Below, piece by piece: positions 12,157 to 24,819 of a stretch of 64,000 bases of DNA. The notes under the pieces were generated by a model. It saw only the letters and a list, made by a program, of their open reading frames with translations. It made no database searches and was not told where the DNA came from. The stretch is taken from positions 10,648,862-10,712,861 of the forward strand of contig OZ024857.1 in NCBI GenBank assembly GCA_964017155.1, read 5' to 3'. The stretch comes from Oasisia sp. SBJ-2009. Lineage: Eukaryota > Annelida > Polychaeta > Sabellida > Siboglinidae. Each line of letters opens with the position of its first letter. Position 1 is the first letter of the stretch. The translations under genes were made by a program, and so were the position numbers.

Positions 12157-12240
12157 GATGATGCAGATGATGCAGATGATGCAGATGATGCAGATGATGC
12201 AGATGATGCAGATGATGCAGATGATGCAGATGATGCAGAA
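12157..12240 (+). repeat. 9-bp tandem repeat (atgatgcag), about 9 copies
   Basis: Perfect array of atgatgcag, a multiple of 3, so it reads as Met-Met-Gln on + and Ala-Ser-Ser on -. No splice context supports coding. Confidence 0.95.
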
Positions 12241-15200
12241 TCATACACACACATACAACCATACAAAGTGGCGTGCATCTAAATTCATAAAAGGTGGTGC
12301 AGAGATGTACATAATTATATATTCAGTCATGTACACAATGATGCGAAGTGGCACCCACCCACCCAAAGTGAGTGACCAGTGGCCAATCATACAAAGTCAT
12401 GCAAAACCTTGACAGCTAACGCATAACCATTCAAGGTAGCCATCATTTATATTGACACAACCATGACCAAATGAGACACATTACATATTTATGCAAAACC
12501 TATTGAAGTGATGCACAAACATGATCATTGTGCTGTACAAAATGAACACAACTATATAGTGATATCCAACATTACAAACAAACCAAAAGATGCAATCAAA
12601 TTTACAACCTCCTAATATAAGAATATGATATGTCATTGTCATTTGTTTGCATTCTTCGAATTCCTACATGGAAACACTTCATCAATCATACCAGCAATCC
12701 CTGCATGACATATGTCACCTCCATAATTACATTATAAGCTATTTAATGCCCATCTATTTTCTTTTCTATTGATGCTATAGCTCTTGGAAGATGTTTGACA
12801 GTTGAAAAAATATCCTTAAATTTACTGTTGCGTCACTCTCATGACATATGACTTTCATATGGTATTGTTATCTTCCAACAAAAGTTATTTATGTCCCATC
12901 GTTTTTGTGCTATGTGCAGAGAACCGACTGCGGGTTTTCAAGATGAATGTCCTGCGTGGTTGGGCAGGACAAAGCCCTAAAGCAAAATCATGATATATGA
13001 TATCAGAGCTGATTTCTGATTATTCCGTCTGCCGTGCCCTGCCCAGGCTCCTTGGCGACAAAGTGAGTGAGCGAGTCCGGGCAGATTAATAATATAAACA
13101 CCAATTGTTGAGTGTCGCCACTTTGACAGATTGGCAGTTATTGCCAATTTGTCTCCCGGTTTGCCAGTCCCTCTCTCAATGGAGCTACTGGGTTGGCATA
13201 ATTGGGCAAATATGTGGCGGGTGCGATAGGTTTGTGTAGATGTGATTGCTGAAGGAACAATTCTGTCGGGACAGAGCTGACAGAGGCAGGCTGTGGGGAA
13301 CTAATGGCATTGTCGACAGCTCCGCGCAAGATGAATTACTTGTGATTGTGAAGACAATACGCTGCTAATATCTAAACAGATTGTAGGCATGCTTCTGTGA
13401 AAGTAATGATATTCGTGGCGTTGTGCTAACTCATGCATAAGTTTGTGTGCGTGGGATGAATGTAGATGAAGACTGATGTATCAGCGCTAGGACGTGGACT
13501 AGTGATATATGTGGCTGTGTGCACAGTCGATGTGTTGTGTAATGTGTCCTATCCTGACTTGGGAATACACACCCGTATTTACTGTCCAGGTGGTTCTAGT
13601 ATTCCATGCACCCACATCAGTGTGTTGGTATTGACAGTGTAGATTTTAGTAGTATATTACTGAAATAATATATTTTAAAACTTGAATAATTGTGAATTGT
13701 GGTCAAGATGGTATTCTCCTTACTTTTATCCGACAAGAATATGATCCATAATATGGATAGGTTCTGTGTATCTACATTATTGGATAACATATTATTTGTG
13801 TTGTGTTGGACCTAGAAAACAAAAAACAAACAGAATATCAGGTCTGTTACCGTCACTCGCTTGGGTAGATATTCCCCAATAGATCAACTTGGTGCAATTC
13901 CATCTTCTATTTATTATCAAGGTTCGTACAAATATATGTTTAGAACAGTTGAGTTTATAAAGAAAATGTTTTCATTATTGTTTGTTTTGTAGGTGTCGGT
14001 TCTTTTGGGTAGCAATTGGCAGGACATTCACTCAATTATTTCTTCTGAGGCCAGGTTGTGAGAATGGGCCAGCTACAAAGTAATAAGTGCCAGTAGCAGC
14101 TGCAAAGTAATAACTGCCAGTAGCAACTGTTTACAAAAACACTGTTTTGTTTGCACTATAAATTGTTGTCATCAAACAGTTAGTGCCATTATCGACCATT
14201 TACAAATGTTATATTTTTACAGCTTGAAAATGTTGCAGATGCTTCTTTCAAATAACGAATGTAGTTTTGGGTTTATTTAATACAATCTGGAGGACAATAT
14301 ACACCTTCAATGTCAGTATATTTGTATTATTATGAAAAACATGTATCTGAATAATTGATGAATGGAGAAGGTACCAACCAATTGAACTTACTCCATGTGT
14401 TGTTTTTCAAAAACGTTCTGATTTCAACCATCGTTGTTCTGCCTCTTTCCGGTTCACCCTCCGTCATGTGACGTGCATATGGGTGTATTTTTATTGGGAC
14501 ACAAACGGAGATTAGCTGAGAGAATGGAAGATTGCATGGCATATTGCCAAGCTCCCAGCGGAGTTGTATCAGGTTGATCACAGCGCCACCTTGCCTACAT
14601 CACTGGCAACAGGCAATAACCGTCGCCGAGTGATGGATGATAAATTGCTTCAGTTTACATCTGTGGAACCATCAAATTGAATTGAAAGGTTAGAGTTGAA
14701 CGTTCTCCGTGTGATAGAACGTGTTCGATGTGATCTTCTTGCAAACTGGTAATAATGGTGGGCTTAGACCTCACTCCCAGACCAACCACTTGCTGTAGGA
14801 TACAGTGCTGCCATCTAGTGCTGATGCTGCTTATATAAACAAACAGAGGTCGAGATGGCCGAGTTCACTGAATCCTTACCAGTAAATGTTGAATGAATAA
14901 TAATAATTATACCGCCGAGGCTATAGAAGTGGCCACATTGAGACGGCACAGTTTGGCCTTTACTGTTTGTTGTACAGTTGGAATCAATACTTTATTACAG
15001 TCCATTGTCGGCAGTTCTAGGCAGTGTCTATTCACTGTGACTTACGACTGGTTTTAATAACTAGATATGGGGGCTCCAATTTGAGGGTCATAAACCCATG
15101 TTGTGTTTTTCCTAAGGAGTGGTTTCTATTTCATGTAACCAAGAGTTTTACTTTCTGTTGGAGCACAAAGAAATGTCTCCAGAGGTGACACTTTTTAAGC

Positions 15201-15364
15201 ATTGCCATTTGGCCCCCTTTGGCATTATTTTGTTCTTTATTTTATCATTTACATGGCTACATTTTTGCATGGAAACATAATAACAGGTTCTTAGTTCTTA
15301 TGTGGTTTCCTCCAAACAGCCCAAACTTGGGCTAATGCAGGAGTTGTCCTTCTCTAGAATTAGT
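12241..15364. other. intron, nothing firm
   Basis: No supported exon. The stretch at 13020-13350 is less AT-rich than its surroundings but contains no exon-like frame with splice sites. A tRNA-like start word (gtcgagatggccgag) occurs at about 14852 without the rest of a tRNA. A CTCF-like word lies at 14807-14820. Confidence 0.4.
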
Positions 15365-15590
15365 GAGTCCACTACAGGTTACACATTTACCCCCTGTGTG
15401 GGATCTTTTACTTCCCCTGGCATAGACACCAGATAGAAGGGACAATCAGCTTTTAGTGTCTCTTCCGAAATACACAGACAAATGTGGGGTGACCGAAATT
15501 GCCTAAGTTTTGAAACAGTGGTAGGGGGATTGAACCACCATTACCTCGATTGACAATCTGACGCTCTAACACGCGAACACCACTCCCTAT
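15365..15590 (-). mobile_element. tRNA-derived SINE, copy 2 (minus strand)
   Basis: Better preserved than the copy at 9800. Reading the minus strand from 15590: an A-box-like tRNA head (gttagagcgtcaga), then the B-box ggtggttcaatccccc, then a body containing tttcggaagagaca, ccttctatctggtgtcta and gtaaaagatcccac. The tttcggaagagacact and aaaagatccc words resemble conserved central domains of metazoan SINEs, but I cannot assign a named superfamily without a search. Confidence 0.7.
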
Positions 15591-17530
15591 TAACCTTCAC
15601 CTTCCCTTTACCCCTGCCCTTTCTTGTTTCCTAAATGTGCCACCGATAACAGTTACCAGAGTATGACATCTCATGATATGTAAACATACATTATACATTA
15701 AAAATGGCTTCTTCATAGAAAAACTGGCACAGTGTATACCATAATGACATAATATGTTGACAAAAGTGTTTTATGTTATGCTGGTTGCAATAGCAGAATC
15801 TGGACATCCATGTTGTGACACATTAGTTGTTTCACTGGCCATGGCTAATTACAAATTAGCTGCCATATTTTGAGAATAAAATTAATTGTTGATGGTCTAG
15901 CTGTATCTATCAGAATCGATGATTGAATTCCGTGAAATGTGAACAGGAGGCATGTCAATAAATATTTAATTATCTCCATAGGTTAAGCAAATCACACACA
16001 GGTGTTCCAGGAATCCAAAAAGATACAATACCCCAAAATTATATTTTTTTATCTGAATATATACCATCACTATGTACTATTTTATAGTTATACAGTCACT
16101 ATATACTGTATGTCTATGTATGGTAAACATATTATTTAGAGTTCAAACAATAGAACTCCACTTTTGTGATTTTAATTTAGGATAATACAATAGTATGAAT
16201 ATGTTAAATAAGAAGCATCTACATTGCCAAGTCTAGCGAAACTGCAGCAACTGCTAATGTGAATGCAGCGGAAACAACCGAACATCTGCCCTTGTTATCT
16301 GAAGAGGCAAGCTGATGCAGCTCAGAATGGATTTTCCAAGTTGTGCCTCTTCAGCAGTGAGCCTGATAGCCCAGTAGCAGCAGTCAAGTTGCATTACCAT
16401 GGGAGCTGGTGACTTTAGTGTGTGGAGACCCTTGAAGAAGCCAATGCAATGGAGGGCAATTTGGCATGCAGTGGCAGTAACATCCACCCAGTAATATGCA
16501 CAAGTCCTGCTGTTTTATTGTGTCTGTGCCTCCGTATCCCTCCATCACTCCACTGGACTATCTGTGAACTCAATCCAGTGGGACATGTCTATGTTACCAA
16601 ACACTGCGTTGCTTTATTATCATTGTGGTGATTGCACGATGGGAGGGATGATAATGGATTGATCATCCTCGCCCTGTCTCTCTCTGGTGTGTTGACCGGC
16701 TCACATGCGGCGCACGGCTGATGGTCAGTGGTCAGGTGGGGCTCCTGGACATGACACGTCCATCTGGAGGCCGTCTGTAGTCACAGAACTAGGTAACTCG
16801 GGTAATGTATACAGCCACTGGTACACTTGGGGCACGACTGGCAGAGGTTGATGGACACTCAGGTTGATCTCTAAGTCGAGTCACAGAGATCTTTCTCTGC
16901 ATTTTGTTCCACTTGTCTCTGATAATTCAGTAGTCTCAAATGAAACAATCTTTAGCATAACTTGTATAAGACTGAAAAATAAGATAAAACAATACATGCG
17001 ATAATGTATGCGTGTTGTGGTTATTAGCTAAGAAATGTGCTTATTGTAGAAGATAAATTTATTTAAAATTGTAACAATTTTTATGAGAAACAGAGCAGTT
17101 GAACAAACAAATAATGATTATACATTGGATATAATAACACCACTAAATTAACGACTTGTGATGACAACTATACGCAAAATAAAACATGGGATTAGCAAGA
17201 AGAAATACGCTGTGTAGAGCCATGAACTCGGCGTTCCAACACGCTCAAGACAATTGTTCTTGTTAATGATTTGCAACAGAATCCTGCCTGGGTTTATTCT
17301 GTAATTAGAACTTGCCTGCTGAAGTGTGCCTAATTTATTATCAGTGCATATTTACTTAGATTTATGTAAGGTTATTAAGATGTTAATTCTGCCTGCTCTG
17401 ATACCAGTGGTCCAATGTGTCGTGTGTAGTTAAATGCCTGTCTGCTATGCTGGTGGTTAATTAAACAACAAGGCCTTGTTGTAATGCCAGCAGTAAAGTT
17501 TATTACAGACACAGACTATTAAGCAGCTAA
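15591..17530. other. intron, nothing recognised
   Basis: AT-rich sequence with no supported gene or repeat. The open frames around 16254-16631 on both strands lack splice context. Confidence 0.4.
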
Positions 17531-17534
17531 TTGT

Positions 17535-18115
17535 AGTGCTGCTCAGTGCAGAACTCTGGCCCAAGATCTTATAAATGTCTGCATTTATTTCGTAGAGATA
17601 TTGAATTGGTGGTGTTGAGTGAGAACTGCAGAATGATTAGAAATGATTTGCGTTAAATGGTTAATTTCCATGCTTGTAAATATAACACATAATAATGCTT
17701 ATAAATATAACACGTAATAGCTCCTTTATATCTTAAGACATATTGATCTAATTTAAACCAGGTTTATGTTAAATATGTTTAAATAGCTCAGATTGTTTCA
17801 GGTGGCAACGGTTTGTTACAGGTCCGTACTTGCACCATTAATTGTAATACTCCTCAATGCAGAACTCTTATAAATGTCTGCATTTATTTCAAAGAGATAT
17901 TGAATTGATGGTGTTGAGTGAGAACTGCAGAATGATTAGAAATGATTTGCGTTAAATGGTTCATTTCCATGCTTATATAAATATAACACATAATAGCCAT
18001 ATTTTATCTAAGACTTCTTGATCTAATTTAAAACAGGTTTATGTTAAATCTGTTTAAACAGCCCACATGTTTTCGTGTTGGCAACTGTATGTTATGTGTA
18101 CATACTTGCACAGTG
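17535..18115 (+). repeat. diverged tandem duplication, unit about 310-330 bp, 2 copies
   Basis: Copy 1 (about 17535-17840) and copy 2 (about 17841-18115) share in order: agtgctgctcagtgcagaac / aatactcctcaatgcagaac, tcttataaatgtctgcattt, agagatattgaattg, tgttgagtgagaactgcaga, atgatttgcgttaaatggtt, aaatataacacataata, caggtttatgttaaat and the final acttgcac. Copy 1 has an extra internal repeat of tataaatataacac. No open frame runs through both copies. Confidence 0.85.
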
Positions 18116-18119
18116 GTTT

Positions 18120-19859
18120 AATACTTTCTGTGCACATTTCCTTTTGTAGACTCACCAGATTGTGTTATAAAGTCATAAGTGGGTAGCTTTTATGACTCGG
18201 TGTAAACAGTCATTTCTTCCCCGCACATTCCTACCAGACTTATTGTTTGCACTGGCAGAAGTTGTGTTAAACAGTAATGCAGGAGAACAACTAAACGTGG
18301 ATAGATTTGAACGTGCTTGAACTGTAGCTATCCTCGTGGGAGAGATTTGACCATGAATGCTAAATTAATTGTTGTAATTATGTTGACTTTTGCCAGTGCC
18401 AGTCATCGTTTGTACACTTGCGGAACCACACTCGCATAATCGCTGCCCTTTGCTGAACTAAGCGCCAGGTCGGCACGACCCAAATATGATCTACTTAAAA
18501 TAAGCCAAGTGTGGCTCAGCAGTCACTTTGCTAGGGTCGCTAATCCTTCAATTGGCGAACAAATTGCGCATTCACATCCATATCTCCAGTGCATTTTTAT
18601 TATCTACGGCCCTTCACAAGGCATTAGCCATGGCATTAGACGTCTTGTTCTCTCGCTAATTTCTGACATGTGATCTGCATAGTGCAAAGGCCCCGAGGAC
18701 ATAATACTTATTGAGACATTGAGACAGGACTCGTATAGTGTTGACGCCTGCTCCATGTCCACGTAATTGTTGTTGGTGGCACTCGCTGGCCACAATTGAC
18801 CAGCAGACAATGTGTCTGTGTTGGCGGCACTGTTGACTCCGACTGTGTTGTCTGTGCACACGTACAGTCCACTCAAGTGTGTCGAAGTCGGAACACATGC
18901 CAAAGTCTCACCGCAATGGGCTCGCTAGCGGTCTGCTGATTTCATGAACTCCGCAACTGGCCACTGCGGCATGTCCGTCCCATGATGATTGCTTCTGGTG
19001 ATTGCGCGTAGATGGGGGAACACAGTGACTTTGTGGGCGTCGGATCACGCACACTCATGCCTGAGTAGTGCCACATACAATAGCTTGTTAGCCAGCCATT
19101 GACGTCCGAGCTGAGGTGTGCCACGGCCTTATCAAACACCAATTATCTTTCGACCGTCGAATTGGATGTCTTGTGCGTGATGGGCATAGTAGGACCCAGT
19201 GGCTCGAAGCAGTAGTTTATTAATCTCCTCCTGAACGGTTGCTCCGCATATGATGGCACGGTGCCGGGATGGATTGTTTGCACTTGGACGTACACGTCTG
19301 GGAGCAAAAGTCACTCGCAGTCGCTCACAAATCAGCTTTACACGAGTTTGTGATTAATACGCTGTGGAAGGGCCTGGTGCATTTGTAACGGACAAAGTTT
19401 AATAGTGTCGACAGAGGCACTTGTGTGGTACAACTGTGGACGTCACTTTTATTTGGTCACATTCACATGTCAACGACTGGATCTAATGCATCGAGGAAGA
19501 GTTATCACTGCGAAGTGTTATTCGGAAGTTTGTGCTGTCGAATGCATTTGGAATGTGTCGGTTTGGTCTGAGATGTATCGGTAGTTTGTGACGTTGGATT
19601 ACATCACGGAGCGACCCCGTGTGTTGACACGCCATCGGGAGTATATGAGTACTTAGTGTGTAGCACTGGCCAAGTGTGTTGGTGAACCACAGCTTCTCTG
19701 TCAGTCGTTACGTCGTCACCACTCAGTGAGCTCAGTCATTGCAAGGCTAGTTCAGTGTCAGTCACAATGAGTTCACCGTCAGACACAAGTTGTCAAGCAT
19801 CTGTCACCTCTCAAAGCAACACATGTGACTTAATGTGGTCGTAGCAGTGATACTGAGCC
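18120..19859 (+). promoter_or_regulatory. candidate promoter and 5' UTR region for exon 1B
   Basis: From about 18450 to 19860 the sequence is richer in GC and CpG than the flanking introns and leads directly into the ATG at 19860. Stops in the exon 1B frame (tgatactgagcc just before the ATG) confirm that translation starts at 19860 or that any upstream exon is non-coding. Minus-strand open frames at 18604-19314 are fragmentary and match nothing I know. No TATA box or initiator can be assigned with confidence. Confidence 0.35.
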
Positions 19860-20301
19860 ATGTATCGGTATTACAAGCGGGAGCTGAGCTACACGGAGGG
19901 CGGGCTGACAATCCCCGAGTCTGATTCTGAAGACAGGATCCGCAGCAAATCGGCAGGATGGCCATCTAGCAACCATTGTCAACAACCCCCTGGCACTGAG
20001 CTGCCCCCTGTGGACTCAGGGGGTCTTGTGAATCGACCATCTACACGGACGTACAATGCCCGAACGGAGCCCCAGAATGCACAAGGGGCCCAACAGGGGC
20101 AACAAGCAAAACGTAGCGGTCTACCCTTCCGGGTCAAGAACAATGTCCGAGGGGCATTTGGTGAGCAGAACGCCATTTATGGAAATGCTGACACGTTGGT
20201 GCCGTCAGGTGGTGGAACTGGAATCGGAAACCCGAAAATATACTTCAATAAACGCACCTCGAACTTTGTTGTAGTATTGCCAGACGGGGAAGTGCTCGAA
20301 G
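19860..20301 (+). CDS. candidate alternative first coding exon 1B of PDE1
   Basis: ATG 19860 opens 147 codons plus one base and ends at a donor (gtgctcgaag|gtagaa) in phase 1, the same phase as exon 1A and matching the acceptor at 24775. The protein starts MYRYYKRELSYTEGG, has an acidic/Ser patch (PESDSEDRIRS, about residues 19-29), a Pro/Gln-rich middle (about 40-85), and ends NKRTSNFVVVLPDGEVLE. An in-frame TGA lies just upstream of the ATG, so this is a first coding exon. I recognise no domain. Mammalian PDE1 genes are known for alternative N-termini from separate promoters, which this arrangement resembles. Linkage to PDE1 is inferred from phase, strand and order. Confidence 0.6.
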
Positions 20302-20399
20302 GTAGAATATTTGTTTTCTCAAATAATACTTTCTTTTATGTAAATTTGCTTAAAAAGAGACAAGTCTTTTTTATGTATTATTTCATGTTATATTCTTAA

Positions 20400-21130
20400 C
20401 ATTAAATATGTTAAAGTTACAGTGCCAATTTATGTTTAGTTATGTTAAATAGCTTGTAACTGTGCTTTTGTTTTCACCATGAAACGTGTTAAATTAATGA
20501 ACAAAACATCCAATTTCAAAACACGTTTATTGGCAATATTGCAGAAGCTTGTCAGTTGAACTGAAATATCCCTTGATGTTCAATGATGTCTCATTTTCCA
20601 TAGTTCGAGACAGCACACTTCCTCTTGCAAACTACTGCACTGGCTAATTCCTAGTAAAGCATTAAACACCATTTCTTTAAAGTTTAACTTCAGTTTTAAC
20701 CAAAGTATTTTCATAATACTATTTGCTATGGCACTGAGTCTCCTGCCTAACAAATCAATAAAACCGACAATCTCTTCTATTTTTAATATCTAATCTTTAA
20801 ACAGGCTACACAATTAGGCTGTATGATAACTATCGGCTTTGAATTATCTTCACAACTGTATGACAAATTAGCAAAAACATTCATATAAGATAAGTACACA
20901 AATGAAATATGTTCACTTTATTCAACAGTAGATTATTAATTGCACATGACATGTTGTTTTGTATATTTTGTGCAGTGATCAATGCATTATTGTAGCGCAT
21001 TGTGTGTATAAATAACATAGTGTTCATTAGACTACATAAGTAATGACAATAGGCACCTGTAGTAAACCAGTGCTTGAAATGCAGGGTTCTTGTTGTGAGC
21101 ACTAAGTGTCTGATGTGCTGTAGCACAGTA
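20400..21130. other. intron, nothing recognised
   Basis: AT-rich sequence without a supported gene or repeat. Confidence 0.4.
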
Positions 21131-21164
21131 GGTAGAATGGTGTAGACCCAAGCGAGGAACCCGT

Positions 21165-21895
21165 AGTTAGCTACTAGTTAGTTAGCTACTAGCATGGTAG
21201 TAGCTAACTACATTGTAGTAGCTAACTACATGGTAGTAGCTAACTACATGGTAGTAGCTAACTACATAGTATTAGCTGACTACATGGCAGTAGCTGACTA
21301 CATTACAATGCAGTAGCTGACGACATGGCAGTAGCTAATTACATGGCAGTAGCTAAGTACATTACATGGTAGTAGCTGACTATATGGCAGTAGCTGACTA
21401 TATGGCAGTAGCTGACTACATTACATGGCAGTTAGCTAACTATGTGGCAGTAGCTGACTACATTACATGGTAGTAGCTAACTGCATGGCAGTAGCTGACT
21501 ACATGGCAGTAGCTAACTACATGGCAGTAGCTGACTACATTACATGGCAGTAGCTATCTACATGGCTGTAGCTAACTATATTACATGACAGTAGCTAACT
21601 ACATGGCAGTAGCTGACTGTATTACATGGCAGTACCTAACTATGGCAGTAGCTAACTACATTACATGGCAGTAGCTGACTACATGGCAGTAGCTGACTAC
21701 ATGGCAGTAGCTAACTACATGGCAGTAGCTAACCATGTGGCAGTAGCTAACCATGTGGCAGTAGCTGACTACATTACATGGCAGTAGCTAACTATACATG
21801 GCAGTAGCTAACTATACATGGCAGTAGCTAACTACACGGCAGTAACTGACCACATTACATGGCAATAACTGATGATGTGGCAGTAGCTAAACACA
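21165..21895 (+). repeat. 18-bp minisatellite with longer variants, about 38-40 copies
   Basis: The basic unit is acatggcagtagctaact or ...ctgact. A longer form inserts a second tacatt before acatgg at irregular intervals. The left edge (21165-21210) contains inverted copies of gttagctactag, giving a small hairpin. Stop triplets (tag, taa, tga) in the unit prevent any + frame. Confidence 0.95.
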
Positions 21896-21899
21896 TGAT

Positions 21900-24340
21900 A
21901 ATAATTCTGAACAAGATGGTCATCAGGCAGTACTTATTGCAGTATTATTGAGTGCCTCCCACAGAAGTCGGTATGGTGTTTTAGTGAACAGACAGCAGAC
22001 CGGGTCATATTCTCATAAGAAATGGCCAATGCTATTCAGTTTTGAGAAGTGTAAATGCATACACATAGGATAAGGGCAATAAATACGTTACTTTAGGCTA
22101 AAATGTAAAAGAAAAAGCATCAGAGAGTAACATTAAACTGTTTGTGCTGACATGAAAATTTTAGAGCTTCAAATGGTAACCAGATACAATACAGCCATTT
22201 ACAAGAAATTGCTGAAACATTTATTATCTAATCTAAAACACATAAATGTTTCAGTGGAGGGGTAATGGTGATTTATATCCATATTAATAATAAAAAGTAA
22301 AGATAACTCAAAATCATTCTGTGCAAAACTAATTAATTACCGTACCGGGTAGGTACCTCATAAATCTCACTGTACTAAGTTGTCAGTGAAAACAGCAGCA
22401 TTTCTAATTCATCAGATTCATAGATAAATCTTTGTTGTTCTTAATCATCGTTGAAAAAAGGAGAAGTGTTTTTTAGTATAATTTAAAAAATAAAATAAAT
22501 GTGATATTTATGTCTGTCAGGTATTTCCTACAAAAACTGTGAATTTATGTATGAGAGTTTGTGTGAGTTTATTTTCACCTGTAGCCTTAATCTTGTTTCT
22601 TTTGTTTGACCGAAAAAACTGGACATTTGAAATGACAACATACCTCAAGATGAACAGAGGACACACATGAAGTTGTCAAACAAACTCCTGGATCCTCCCA
22701 ATGCTGTTTAATTAAAGTATCACTGACACGTATCATGTTTCCATGTGAGGTGCATCCCTTGAAACTGATATCTTTGTGTGCACTTCATGACTATAAGCCA
22801 AGATCAGGAAGATAAGATCTACTAATCATGTACAAAGTCCATGTTGGACAAGATAATAATACGTGTCCACACTTGGAACGTGTGCCTCGTACGACTGGAC
22901 TGATTATGACTGATTATCCTTGATAGAACTCACAACAAATGAAACGTGCAAGGATCGTTTTCTCTTTTGCACATTATCATGATGACATTGTAAGAAAACT
23001 GCCAGAACATCAACATGAATAATTTATTAACCATGTTCAACAAGTATAACTAATTTTGTTCCAAATATAACTGGTCTTTGAATACAATTTTTCAATATTA
23101 ACCAAAGGCAAGCAGCGGACTAAACAAAGTTAATGAAACATTGTTTTTTAGATCTGTTGTTTTGTAATGGCTTCTATGTAGGTTTTACACTTGTCACCAG
23201 GGGAGCTGATGCTGCCCTCTGCTGAATGAACTACTAATAACAGGCAACATGTTTGCCTGCTGGGAATTAAAGTCAGCAAGTAGGAAAAGGACTGTAAAAT
23301 AACAAATGAAAGGTTTGAACACTATTGAAAGTTTCAGCGCTATAAATAATAATGAAGTGTGTCTAATTTTTTGAATGTTCAACAAATTATTGTTAGAATG
23401 ATTCAGTGATAAAACAAGGCATTCTTAGAGTGTTAGTACAATATACTTTTATAATTATACATTTGGAGTTTATCTGCCCGGTACATCTCTTTTGACCAAG
23501 TTCTTTGGCAGAGTTTCAGTAATGAAGGTTGCTGCTAAGTGCAGTTGGTTTTTATTCAAAAATGGTAGAAACTGACAAACTTGAGACATCATTGTACTGA
23601 TGGGGGCTGAGTTTGACGCGAAATACTAACCATAAGATATAAATGGTATTTGATGGACTGCAAAGCAGTAGTTGGTTAACCATTATCTTTTGTTTCATTT
23701 TAATAAAAACTAATAATGGTGTAGATTAGATCTACACTGGCCTTCAGTTAAACTTGCTTCCATCTACCAAAAGATCAAATTAGACAAGTTCTCAAAGGTT
23801 AGATTCTTGCTCATCTGATAATTAAAATTACAACTTGCATCATCAGAATAATTGTATGAGGCAGTCTAGATGATTTAAGTCACATTCTCTTATTCAGTTT
23901 TGATGTCTTACAAATTTACAGGGATTTCAAAGACATGACTCTAGCTTTTGACTTGAGACTTGTCTTGAATATCTCCTGTCAGAACCTTTCCCAAGTGTAA
24001 TCAGAAATGCACTACACCTGCTGCCTGACAGTGGACATCCCACGTGGACAATGCCTGTCAGAAACAAGCGTCATAAATATATTCAGGACTTTGTATTCAC
24101 CTTTCTTGATAACTCATGATTTATTTATTTGAAAGTTGCATTTTTACTCCAGGTCTTCAGGAATCGCTTGACATTCATCGTTATGAATAACAATCCTTGT
24201 CTGTCTGTGTCTCTGATGTCAATCCTGAAGATACAGACACCGCGTCGTGTCTGGTGTCATCACATGACTCCTAATAAACAATCAATATTATTAAAACCAA
24301 TAATGTCAATTTCATCAGACGTTTTGACAGGGAGGTCAGT
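21900..24340. other. intron, nothing firm
   Basis: AT-rich sequence with no supported exon. A CTCF-like word (gctgccctctgctg) lies at 23211-23224. The open frame 24129-24347 is not exon-like. Confidence 0.4.
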
Positions 24341-24344
24341 AACA

Positions 24345-24562
24345 TGAGACTTGACTTAGACTGGCAATTCTTTGACTGAAGACTTGACTTAGACTGGCAA
24401 TTCTTTGACTGAAGACTTGACTTCGACTGGCAATTCTTTGACTGAAGACTTGACTTAGACTGGCAATTCTTTGACTGAAGACTTGACTTAGACTGGCAAT
24501 TGTTTGACTGAAGACTTGACTTAGACTGGCAATTCTTTGACTGAAGACATGACTAGACTGGC
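24345..24562 (+). repeat. 33-bp tandem repeat, about 6.5 copies
   Basis: The unit contains gacttagactggcaattc and tttgactgaagacttgac. Diverged partial copies continue to about 24640. The length is a multiple of 3, so a minus-strand frame (Ser-Gln-Val-Phe-Ser-Gln...) stays open as an artefact. A GT/CA-rich run follows at 24655-24705. Confidence 0.95.
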
Positions 24563-24774
24563 AGATCATTAATTTTAGACTCGGAAGGTCATTGACTTGA
24601 TACTTGACTTAGACTGGGAGGTCATTGAGTTGATACTTGAAACAAACATACACTTGCACGTGCGCGCACACATGCACGCACACACGCACGCGCACACACA
24701 CAGCTCAATAAATAGTTAGATATAAGTAATTACATTTACATAGTTGCTCATGAAGTGTTCTCTGTGTGTTGTAG

Positions 24775-24816
24775 TGGCCAACCCTGCGGACAAGTCCAAG
24801 GAGAACACGGCTGAAG
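24775..24816 (+). CDS. PDE1: PDE1 microexon (42 nt, phase 1-1)
   Basis: Acceptor tctgtgtgttgtag| precedes 42 bases that end at the donor ggctgaag|gtgaca. Read in phase 1 it encodes the end of a Val codon plus ANPADKSKENTAE and one base of the next codon. It joins in frame to exon 1A or 1B upstream and to 30373 downstream, where the shared codon becomes Asp. Its length is a multiple of 3 with equal phases, so it can be skipped without changing frame. The short charged peptide matches no domain; support is from splice sites and phase. Confidence 0.6.
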
Positions 24817-24819
24817 GTG

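Noticed and set aside
14845..14885. tRNA gene (gtcgagatggccgag start)
   Set aside because: Only the first 15 bases resemble a tRNA; no anticodon stem, T-loop or B-box follows at the right distance.
18604..19314. Series of minus-strand open frames (60-99 codons) suggesting a degraded mobile element or gene
   Set aside because: No recognisable motif, the frames do not join by splice signals, and the raised GC is better explained as promoter and 5' UTR of exon 1B.
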